Source: Pseudomonadota bacterium
Lineage (GTDB): Bacteria; Pseudomonadota; Gammaproteobacteria; Burkholderiales; Burkholderiaceae_C
Direction of reading: 5' to 3'
Assembly: GCA_018241985.1 (NCBI GenBank)
Contig: JAFECV010000171.1
Location: forward strand, 1 to 5,463
Length of the DNA stretch: 5,463 nucleotides
A model generated the notes under the pieces. The model ran no database searches. It saw only the letters and a list, made by a program, of their open reading frames with translations, and was not told the origin of the DNA. A program made the translations under genes and the position numbers. Position 1 is the stretch's first letter; each line of letters begins with the position of its first letter. This document shows, piece by piece, positions 1-5,387 of the stretch.

Positions 1-54
1 ATGCCGGCCTGCGGCGAGCGGGTACGAGGTGCCCGCGACGTTGCGTTCGAACAC
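1..54 (-). CDS. Possible 5' end of a divergent gene, cut by the window edge
   Basis: A minus-strand frame opens with GTG at 54-52 and stays open for 18 codons to the window edge, reading roughly MFERNVAGTSYPLAAGRH. Two things support it. A strong Shine-Dalgarno-like GGAGG lies at 63-59, four bases before the GTG, and 15 of the 18 codons end in G or C, as in the genes of this window. I do not recognise the family and 18 residues are too few to assign a function. A second minus-strand frame starting at an ATG further upstream is also open, but it has no comparable ribosome-binding site and weaker codon bias. If real, the gene is divergent from the membrane protein at 114. Confidence 0.4.
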   Translation of the reverse strand, partial: MFERNVAGTSYPLAAGRH

Positions 55-113
55 CGCCCCTCCACTTCCCCCATTCAACTGCGCCCGAATTTGGATCGCC
101 CTAGAATTCAAGC
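55..113. promoter_or_regulatory. Divergent intergenic region with a possible -10 element
   Basis: This short gap between two probable divergent starts is richer in A+T than its surroundings. On the plus strand TAGAAT at 102-107 matches the sigma-70 -10 consensus at five of six positions. No good -35 hexamer sits 16-18 bases upstream; the nearest likeness, TTCAAC at 74-79, is too far away. If this -10 is used, transcription would begin at about 113-115, on top of the GTG start at 114. The minus-strand ribosome-binding site of the left-edge gene (63-59) also lies here. The promoter call is an inference from one hexamer. Confidence 0.3.
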
Positions 114-1319
114 GTGCCTCAAGCTGAGTTGTTCATCTGGTCGGCGCTGCTCGGGTCGCTTCTCACTTTCACGGTGCTTGCAACCGCAGCCATCGCCGCC
201 GACCCGCGAAGTGTGGCAAGTTGGTACCGTGTCACGTTCGTGCTGCTGATCGGCGCCGCACTGATCGTCAACACGGATCTGCTGCACACGCTGTGGGATC
301 TGCCGGGCGACAGCACGCAAGCCTGGCTCAAGAGTTTCATCGGCCCGCTGGCGGCGGGCGTGTCGCTGTACTACCTGGGCCAGTGGATGGGCGGCATCCG
401 CGAAGACCCGCTGGTCCATCGCATCACCCAGTGGGGCGGTCTGCTGCTCTGCATCTGCGCCGGCGTGCTGGCGCTGGTCGCGCTGATGCTGCCGCCGACG
501 TCGTTGCATGACTTGCTGTGGGTGACCGCGACCGTCAGCGTGCTGGGCGCGCTGCTCGCCGTGCTGGTCAGCGTGCGCAGCACGGTGCTGGGCGACCCGC
601 TGGCACGCGGGATGCTGCTGGCTTGCCTGGCGCTCACGCTGATGACGGCCGGAATCTACGCCCATCTGTTGCAGCTCCCGGGCGTCGGCCCGGGCATCCG
701 CGCGCTGACCAGCGTGGCCGCCCTGGTTTTCCTCGCCGTGGCGATGGCGCTGGTGGATCGGCGCGATCGCGAGATCAAGCGCCTGGCCCGGCTGTCGCGC
801 ACCGCCGATCCAACGGTGGAGCCGGCCACGGGACTGCCGATCGGCGCCAAGCTGGTGTCGGAGCTGGAGCACGTCTTTTGGCGGACACAGCGCCTGAATC
901 ACCGATGCGCCGTGATGTGCCTGTACCTGCGCAACCTGTACCAACTGAGCCAGGGCCTGGACGCAGCCGCCGAATACCAGATCCTGGTGGCCATGGCCGC
1001 GCGCATCCGGCGCGCCGCAGGCTTTCGCTGCGTGGTGGGCATGTACCACCCGCGATGCTTCGTGGTGGTGATCGACGTCGACCTCTACCGCCAGCCACCG
1101 GAGGTGGCGCTGCGACGGTTGAGCGCCTTCGCCTGCGAACCGATGACCGTTCGCTGGGGCGACACGGAGCCGCGCAAGTTCCATCCCGAGGTGGGATTGG
1201 CCATGACGGTGACCGACGCGGCCGGCGCCACGCCGCTGGATGTGCTCAACGCGACCGAGACCGCGGCACAACGCACCACCCCGGCGCAGCCCGAATCGCA
1301 GGTCGAGACGATGTTGTGA
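114..1319 (+). CDS. Seven-helix membrane protein with degenerate GGDEF-like domain
   Basis: This 401-residue protein has about seven hydrophobic segments in its first half (near residues 7-29, 38-54, 73-92, 107-126, 135-155, 166-187 and 196-214), so it should be an inner-membrane protein. A basic juxtamembrane stretch (DRRDREIKRLARLSR, 215-229) leads into a cytoplasmic domain. The opening EPATGLPIGAKL (236-247) resembles the D-x-LTGLPNR start of GGDEF diguanylate cyclase domains. At the place of the GGDEF loop, after a predicted strand, it reads MYHPRCF (310-316) instead of RxGGDEF, so the metal- and GTP-binding residues are gone. The preceding segment FRCVVG also lacks an RxxD inhibitory site. 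It should therefore not make c-di-GMP and is probably a sensor or scaffold. The start is GTG at 114 with no evident Shine-Dalgarno sequence; the first helix begins only a few residues in, so the true start cannot be much later. It converges with the secretion ATPase gene. The family call is from motif likeness and is moderately secure. Confidence 0.8.
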   Translation: MPQAELFIWSALLGSLLTFTVLATAAIAADPRSVASWYRVTFVLLIGAALIVNTDLLHTLWDLPGDSTQAWLKSFIGPLAAGVSLYYLGQWMGGIREDPLVHRITQWGGLLLCICAGVLALVALMLPPTSLHDLLWVTATVSVLGALLAVLVSVRSTVLGDPLARGMLLACLALTLMTAGIYAHLLQLPGVGPGIRALTSVAALVFLAVAMALVDRRDREIKRLARLSRTADPTVEPATGLPIGAKLVSELEHVFWRTQRLNHRCAVMCLYLRNLYQLSQGLDAAAEYQILVAMAARIRRAAGFRCVVGMYHPRCFVVVIDVDLYRQPPEVALRRLSAFACEPMTVRWGDTEPRKFHPEVGLAMTVTDAAGATPLDVLNATETAAQRTTPAQPESQVETML

Positions 1320-1362
1320 GCTTGCGGGATCCGGCCGCGTACATTGCGCACCCCGCGGGCTT
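1320..1362. other. Short convergent intergenic gap
   Basis: Forty-three bases separate the stop codons of two converging genes. It contains GC-rich complementary pieces (GCGGG near 1325 and CCCGC near 1353) but their loop is more than 20 bases and no T-run follows on either strand. I cannot call a terminator here, although one would be expected. Confidence 0.4.
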
Positions 1363-3162
1363 TCACTCCAGCGGCGGCGTCGCGCTCAGCACCTCGTCCA
1401 TCGTGGTCAGGCCCTCGGCCACGCGCAGCGCGCCGGCGAGGCGCAGCGGGCGCATGCCGTCGGCCACCGCGGCGCGGCGCAGCCCAGCGAGATTCGGCTC
1501 GCGGGTGACCTGCTCCTTCAGGCTTTCGCTGACCGTCAGCAGCTCGTACAGCCCCATGCGGCCCATGAAGCCGGTCATGCGGCACTCGACGCAGCCGGCG
1601 GGCTTGTAGGGCCGGTAGCCGCCGGTGATCTTCCAGGGCTTCACCAGCTCCGCAAGCGCTTCGCGCGAGGTCTCCTCGTCCTTCTGGCGGCACTGGCGGC
1701 ACAGCGTGCGCACGAGCCGCTGCGCGAGCACGCCGAGCACGGTGGCGTTGATCAGGTACGGCGGCACGCCGAGCTCCATCAGCCGCGTGATCGCCGACGG
1801 CGCGTCGTTCGTGTGCAGCGTGGAGAACACCAGGTGCCCGGTCAGCGCCGCCTGGATCGCCATCTCGGCGGTCTCCAGGTCGCGGATCTCGCCGACCATG
1901 ATGATGTCCGGGTCCTGGCGCATCAGCGCGCGCACGCCTTCGGCGAAGCTGAAGTCGAGCTGCGGCTGCACCTGGGTCTGGTTGAACGCGGGCTCGATCA
2001 TCTCGATCGGGTCCTCGATCGTGCTGACGTTGACCTCCTCGGTCGCGACGCGCTTGAGCGTCGAATACAGCGTCGTCGTCTTGCCCGAGCCGGTCGGGCC
2101 GGTGACCAGGATCACGCCGTGCGGGCGCGTGACCAGCGCCTCCCAGCGCGCCGCGTCGTGCTTCGAGAACCCGAGCGCGTCCAGATCCTTCACGGCGGTG
2201 TCGGGGTCGAAGATGCGCATCACCATCTTCTCGCCGAACGCGGTCGGCAGCGTCGAGAGGCGCATCTCGATCTCGTCGCCGCGCGGGTTGCGCGTCTTGA
2301 TGCGGCCGTCCTGCGGGCGGCGCTTCTCGGTCACGTCCATGCGTCCCAGCAGCTTGATGCGCGCAGTCATCGCGCTCAGCACGCCCATCGGCATCTGGTA
2401 CACCGGGTGCAGCACGCCGTCGATGCGAAAGCGGATCACCCCCTGCTCGCGCCGCGGCTCCAAGTGGATGTCGCTCGCGCGCTGGTCGAACGCGTACTGC
2501 CACAGCCAGTCGACCACCTGCACCACGCTCTGGTCGTTCGCGTCGAGCTGGCGGCTGCTGCGGCCGAGCTCGACCAGCTGCTCGAAGCTCGCCGCCGCGC
2601 CCGCGCTGCCCGCCTTCAGCGCCGCGCGCACCGATTTCGCGAGCGCGAAGAACTCGGCGGTGTAGCGCTGGATCTCCTGCGGGCTCGCGAGCACGCGGCG
2701 CACGCCGCGGCGCGACTGGCGCTCGACCTCGGCGACCCAGTCGGTGAGGAACGGCTCGGCGGTGGCAATGACCACCTCGCTCGGCGTGACCTGCACCGGC
2801 AGCACCCGGTGCCGCTCGGCGTAGGCGGCGCTCATCACGTCGGCCACCTTGCCGACGTCGACCTTGAGCGGGTCGATGCGCAGGTAGTCGAGCCCGGCGC
2901 GGCCGGCCAGCCACTGCGTCAGCGCCTCGATGTCGAGCGGCTTGCCGTCGCTCGCGCGCTGCATCGCGACGCTGGCCAGCCGCACCAGCGGATGCTGCGC
3001 GCTCTCGGCCTGCGAGCAGCGCGCGATCGTGCGCCGCGCCTCTTCGTCGGAAACCACGCCGTCGGCGTTCAGCCACTCGACGAGGCGGCGCCAGTCCAGC
3101 GGCCCGCTGGACGTGGCTGCGGCGTGCGACGGCTTCGGGGCGGAATGCGCGGTGGCGCTCAT
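1363..3162 (-). CDS. GspE/PulE/PilB-family type II/IV secretion ATPase (orphan)
   Basis: This 599-residue protein is a complete hexameric ATPase of the type II secretion/type IV pilus class, which powers pilin-like fibre assembly from the cytoplasmic face of the inner membrane. Visible motifs are an N-terminal domain (about 20-175) related to GspE_N/MshEN, an Ala/Gly-rich linker (about 181-192), an N2 region with SDIHLEP (230-236) and FRIDGVL (245-251), Walker A GPTGSGKTT (355-363), Asp box STIEDPIE (380-387), Walker B DPDIIMVGEIRD (417-428), His box GHLVFSTLHTND (442-453), and two CxxC pairs (C488/C491 and C524/C527) that form the zinc-binding C-domain of GspE and PilB. Nothing key is missing and length is normal. 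The ATG start at 3162 overlaps the TGA of the upstream gene as ATGA, with GAAGGGAAA ahead as ribosome-binding site, indicating translational coupling. No secretin, pilin or platform-protein gene is nearby, so the cognate machine cannot be named. Class assignment is very secure; exact role is not. Confidence 0.96.
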   Translation of the reverse strand: MSATAHSAPKPSHAAATSSGPLDWRRLVEWLNADGVVSDEEARRTIARCSQAESAQHPLVRLASVAMQRASDGKPLDIEALTQWLAGRAGLDYLRIDPLKVDVGKVADVMSAAYAERHRVLPVQVTPSEVVIATAEPFLTDWVAEVERQSRRGVRRVLASPQEIQRYTAEFFALAKSVRAALKAGSAGAAASFEQLVELGRSSRQLDANDQSVVQVVDWLWQYAFDQRASDIHLEPRREQGVIRFRIDGVLHPVYQMPMGVLSAMTARIKLLGRMDVTEKRRPQDGRIKTRNPRGDEIEMRLSTLPTAFGEKMVMRIFDPDTAVKDLDALGFSKHDAARWEALVTRPHGVILVTGPTGSGKTTTLYSTLKRVATEEVNVSTIEDPIEMIEPAFNQTQVQPQLDFSFAEGVRALMRQDPDIIMVGEIRDLETAEMAIQAALTGHLVFSTLHTNDAPSAITRLMELGVPPYLINATVLGVLAQRLVRTLCRQCRQKDEETSREALAELVKPWKITGGYRPYKPAGCVECRMTGFMGRMGLYELLTVSESLKEQVTREPNLAGLRRAAVADGMRPLRLAGALRVAEGLTTMDEVLSATPPLE

Positions 3163-3929
3163 CGCGGGTTTCCCTTCAGTTCAAGCGGCCGGAACACCCG
3201 CAGCCACTTCGCGGCGGGCAGGCGCCACCGAGTCTGGATGGTAGCGGCGCGCTCGGCAAGCACGCCGCGCGCGATCCGCGCCGGATGACGCAGCGCGGCG
3301 ACGATGGTGTTGCCCTCGCGCGTCGGGCGAAACGCCCACAGCGCGTCCGGACCGAACGCGGCGGCGATGCGCTCCACGCTGCGCTCGAAGCTCGCGGCGC
3401 GGCCGAACAGGTTCACCGTCATGCAGCCGTCGTCGGTCAGGAGGCGCCGGCAGTCGGCGTAGAACGCCTCGGCGTCCTGCACCGGCGCCGCGGCCTCGGC
3501 GTCGTACAGGTCGACCTGCAGCGCATCGACCCGGCCCTGCCATTCGGGCGCGCGCACGACCTCGGCCGCGTCGCCCAGCACCACCTGCAGCTTGGCGTCG
3601 TCCGGCGGCAGCTTGAACCAGGTCCGGCACGCGGCGACGACCTGCGGGTTGATCTCGACCGCGGTGGTCTTCATGCAGAGGCGCTTGCGGCAGAACTTGG
3701 TGAGCGCCCCGGAGCCCAGTCCGAGCTGCATCGCGTGACGCGCGGGCACGCTGCCCGGGTCGACGAACAGCAGCCAGGCCATCATGCGCTGCAGGTATTC
3801 GAGCTCGATCTCGAACGGCGCGTCGAGCCGCATCGAGCCCTGCACCCATTCGCTGCCCAGGTGCAGGTAGCGGACTTTTCCGTAATCGGAGAAATGGACT
3901 TCGGGCAGTGCCGCCGTGCGCGCTTTCAA
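3159..3929 (-). CDS. Spermidine-synthase-like SAM-fold protein
   Basis: The 256-residue protein has the Rossmann fold shared by polyamine aminopropyltransferases and SAM methyltransferases. The nucleotide-binding loop is LGLGSGALTK (69-78), followed by the acidic residue of strand 2 (VEIN, E92), LGDAAEVV with D120, and VDLYD (D140, D143) where aminopropyltransferases carry their catalytic Asp. The N-terminal part (VRYLHLGSEWVQGSM, 19-33) matches the small beta domain of the SpeE family. However, the D-x-x-DPxGP motif and the YHExM helix motif of true spermidine synthases are not present, so polyamine synthesis is doubtful; databases commonly label such genes 'spermidine synthase'. Start choice: the frame is open to an ATG at 4031 inside the glycosylase gene, but those extra residues are Arg/Ala-rich shadow sequence. 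TTG at 3929 gives MKARTAALPEVHFSDYG just before the conserved domain and lies after the glycosylase stop. No strong ribosome-binding site is seen, so the start is uncertain. Its stop overlaps the ATPase start. Confidence 0.85.
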   Translation of the reverse strand: MKARTAALPEVHFSDYGKVRYLHLGSEWVQGSMRLDAPFEIELEYLQRMMAWLLFVDPGSVPARHAMQLGLGSGALTKFCRKRLCMKTTAVEINPQVVAACRTWFKLPPDDAKLQVVLGDAAEVVRAPEWQGRVDALQVDLYDAEAAAPVQDAEAFYADCRRLLTDDGCMTVNLFGRAASFERSVERIAAAFGPDALWAFRPTREGNTIVAALRHPARIARGVLAERAATIQTRWRLPAAKWLRVFRPLELKGNPR

Positions 3930-3967
3930 GGTGGACCGATTATCGCCGGGGGCCGCGCCTGCCCGCG
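3930..3967 (-). promoter_or_regulatory. Intergenic gap with a -10-like GATAAT
   Basis: The gap between the glycosylase stop and the likely start of the SAM-fold gene is mostly G+C but contains GATAAT (3944-3939 on the minus strand), five of six matches to the -10 consensus. No -35 hexamer is visible at the right distance. It could provide an internal promoter for the SAM-fold and ATPase genes, or be chance. No terminator hairpin with a T-run is seen, so read-through from the glycosylase gene is plausible. Confidence 0.2.
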
Positions 3968-4507
3968 CTACAGCAGCCCGTGCCGCGCGAACACCTCGCG
4001 CCAGGCGGCGACCTTGGCGTCGAAGCGCCACGACGCGTTCGCCGGGCTGGTCGACGGCAGCCGGTACACCGGCAGGCCCAGCGCCTCGCCGACATGCGCC
4101 TGGCGGAAGCTCTCGCCGCCGTTGTGCGCCACCGCCTGCAGCAGAGGGCAGCGCCTGCGCAGCACGCCGAAGTCGTTCAGCTGTGGGTTGCGGATGCTGC
4201 TGTCGAGGCTTCCCTCACGCTCGCAGGCACGGTACACGTCCCACAGGCCCAGGCCGTGAGCCAGCATCCAGTTACTACGTTTTTCATAGCTGGAAGCGCA
4301 GATTCCATCCGCGTTTCCATGCCAAATCGCTGCAAGAATCGGCCAGAACTGGTTGCGCGGGTGGGCATAATACTGGCGCGCGGCGAGCGACGCCGCGCCC
4401 GGAAAACTGCCCAGCACCAGCAGCCGGGTGTCGCCGGACAGCAGCGGCGGCAGGCCATGCAGCCGTGCGGCGCTCGGCGGCGCACGCTTCGTCACTTTCG
4501 TCACCAT
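3968..4507 (-). CDS. Hypoxanthine (deoxyinosine) DNA glycosylase, UDG superfamily
   Basis: This 179-residue protein belongs to the hypoxanthine-DNA glycosylase group (family 6) of the uracil-DNA glycosylase superfamily, which excises hypoxanthine, the product of adenine deamination, to start base excision repair. Motifs visible are LVLGSFPGAASL (30-41), QYYAHPRNQFW (45-55), whose Asn52 lies where the family's essential Asn is expected, GLWDVYRACEREGSLDSSI (87-105), HNGGE (128-132), and LPSTSPANA (150-158), the motif 2 loop. Length is normal for the family. Residues about 62-79 (HGNADGICASSYEKRSN region) are encoded by an A+T-richer, repeat-like DNA segment described separately, and differ in style from the rest. 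The ATG at 4507 lacks a clear ribosome-binding site; a GTG directly after it or at codon 5 are alternative starts. It is the first gene of the probable minus-strand operon and is divergent from the MscS gene 39 bases away. Confidence 0.92.
   Translation of the reverse strand: MVTKVTKRAPPSAARLHGLPPLLSGDTRLLVLGSFPGAASLAARQYYAHPRNQFWPILAAIWHGNADGICASSYEKRSNWMLAHGLGLWDVYRACEREGSLDSSIRNPQLNDFGVLRRRCPLLQAVAHNGGESFRQAHVGEALGLPVYRLPSTSPANASWRFDAKVAAWREVFARHGLL
4268..4325. repeat. Repeat-like, hairpin-forming segment embedded in the glycosylase gene
   Basis: About half of these bases are A or T, against roughly 30% around them. On the plus strand there is an imperfect hairpin: CCAG (4268-4271), three unpaired bases, CTACG, a T5 loop, CATAG, and CTGG (4290-4293), with one mismatch. 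Next comes GGAAGCGC (4292-4299), an 11-base loop, and GCGTTTCC (4311-4318), an eight-pair stem with one G-U wobble. The order 'ACTA - T-run - ATAGCTG - GCGC - GCG - GCCAAA' resembles a short interspersed element that I recall from many Comamonadaceae genomes; that likeness is from memory and not verified. Only one copy is in this window. The alternative is ordinary diverged coding sequence. Confidence 0.5.
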
Positions 4508-4546
4508 TCGTCGTGTAACCGTTCAGCAAGAAGGAAGAAAAAGGAC
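4508..4546. promoter_or_regulatory. Divergent gap with the purine-rich ribosome-binding region of the MscS gene
   Basis: Only 39 bases separate the two divergent starts. The right part (4528-4545) is almost all purines and includes AAGAAGGAAG and AAAAAGGA, a ribosome-binding region that fixes the MscS start at ATG 4547, although the same frame stays open upstream to 3908. No convincing -10/-35 pair is seen here, so the promoters of both genes probably reach into the neighbouring coding sequences. Confidence 0.5.
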
Positions 4547-5356
4547 ATGAGCACCGAAGCCATCTGGAATTTTCTGAGCACGCAGGGCGTCGATTTTGGC
4601 CTGAAGATCCTGGGCGCGATCGCGGCCTGGATCGTCGGCCGCTGGCTGATCGGCTTCGGCCTGAAGCTGCTGGGCCTGGCGATCCAGCGCGGCGGCAAGG
4701 TCGACGCGACGCTGCAGCGCTACCTGCTGTCGATCTGCTCGGTGATGCTGAACATCGTGCTGATCCTGGCGATCCTGGGCATCTTCGGCGTCAACACCAC
4801 CTCGTTCGCCGCGCTGCTGGCCGGCGCCGGCCTGGCGATCGGCACCGCCTGGGGCGGGCTGCTGACGCACTTCGCGGCCGGCGTGTTCATGCAGGTGCTG
4901 CGCCCGTACAAGGTCGGCGACTTCGTGACCGTCGGCGGCGTGACCGGCACCGTGAAGGAACTGGGCCTGTTCGCGACCACGCTGATCACGCCGGACAACG
5001 TCGTCACCGTGGTCGGCAACAACAAGGTGTTCACCGACACCATCCAGAACTACAGCGCGCTGCCGGTGCGGCGCGTCGATTGCACGGCCAAGGTCGCGAA
5101 CGGCGTGAACGTGCCCGACGCGATCGTGCGGCTCAAGGCCGCGGTGGCGGCGATCCCGAACGTCGCGGCCACGCCCGCGCCGGACGTCGACCTGATCCAG
5201 TTCACGCCCGAAGGCCCGGTGCTGTGCGTGCGGCCCTACGCCCACACGGACCACTACTGGCAGGTGTTCTTCGACACCAACCGCGCGATCGTCGCGACCT
5301 TCGGCGCGGCCGGCTACCCGGTGCCCGAGACGCCGGTCGCGCATCGGAACCTCTGA
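4547..5356 (+). CDS. MscS-family small-conductance mechanosensitive channel
   Basis: This 269-residue inner-membrane protein should form a homoheptameric channel that opens under membrane tension and releases solutes in hypo-osmotic shock. Three helices are visible: TM1 about 18-46, TM2 about 59-82, and the pore-lining TM3 about 84-115 with the Gly/Ala-rich pattern GAGLAIGTAWGG (93-104) and HFAAGVFM (108-115). The beta domain follows with RPYKVGDFVTVGGVTGTV (119-136), then ITPDNVVTVVGNNKVF (147-162) and TIQNYS (165-170), both family hallmarks, and a C-terminal alpha/beta domain (about 175-265). Length is close to the 286 residues of E. coli MscS, with a shorter C-terminus. Aligned with E. coli MscS, the gate Leu105 is kept (L97) but Leu109 becomes T101 or T100 by ungapped alignment and Gln112 becomes Gly103. 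The start is fixed by the purine-rich ribosome-binding region. It stands alone on the plus strand, so it is probably monocistronic. Family call is very secure. Confidence 0.95.
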   Translation: MSTEAIWNFLSTQGVDFGLKILGAIAAWIVGRWLIGFGLKLLGLAIQRGGKVDATLQRYLLSICSVMLNIVLILAILGIFGVNTTSFAALLAGAGLAIGTAWGGLLTHFAAGVFMQVLRPYKVGDFVTVGGVTGTVKELGLFATTLITPDNVVTVVGNNKVFTDTIQNYSALPVRRVDCTAKVANGVNVPDAIVRLKAAVAAIPNVAATPAPDVDLIQFTPEGPVLCVRPYAHTDHYWQVFFDTNRAIVATFGAAGYPVPETPVAHRNL

Positions 5357-5387
5357 CGCGGCACCAGCAATGCGCCGTGCGGGATGG
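5357..5387. other. Gap downstream of the MscS gene
   Basis: About 30 bases follow the channel stop before the end of a possible converging frame. Only a weak four-pair complement (GCAC with GTGC) is present and there is no T-run, so I do not call a terminator. Confidence 0.3.

Noticed and set aside
1..249. 82-codon plus-strand open frame at the left edge
   Set aside because: It overlaps the membrane-protein gene in another frame, has Ser/Arg/Pro-rich content and no recognisable feature.
108..1271. 387-codon open frame antisense to the GGDEF-like gene
   Set aside because: The product is rich in His, Gln, Arg and Ala with no domain pattern, which is typical of the complement of high-GC coding DNA. 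The plus-strand protein has clear membrane helices.
1320..1362. Possible bidirectional terminator between convergent genes
   Set aside because: Complementary GC pieces exist, but with a loop of more than 20 bases and no T-run on either strand.
1240..3288. 682-codon plus-strand open frame over the ATPase gene
   Set aside because: Low-complexity Arg/His/Ala-rich translation with no motifs; the minus strand carries all ATPase motifs in one frame.
3930..4031. N-terminal extension of the SAM-fold protein to ATG 4031
   Set aside because: The 34 extra residues are Arg/Ala-rich and overlap the conserved C-terminus of the glycosylase in another frame; the family domain begins after 3929.
4353..4371. 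Promoter-like CATAAT with TTGCGC upstream inside the glycosylase gene
   Set aside because: The spacer is only seven bases and the bases encode the conserved QYYAHPR motif, so the likeness is explained by coding constraint.
3908..4546. Upstream extension of the MscS frame
   Set aside because: It runs antisense through the glycosylase gene and has no membrane or domain features, whereas ATG 4547 has a purine-rich ribosome-binding region and gives a normal MscS length.
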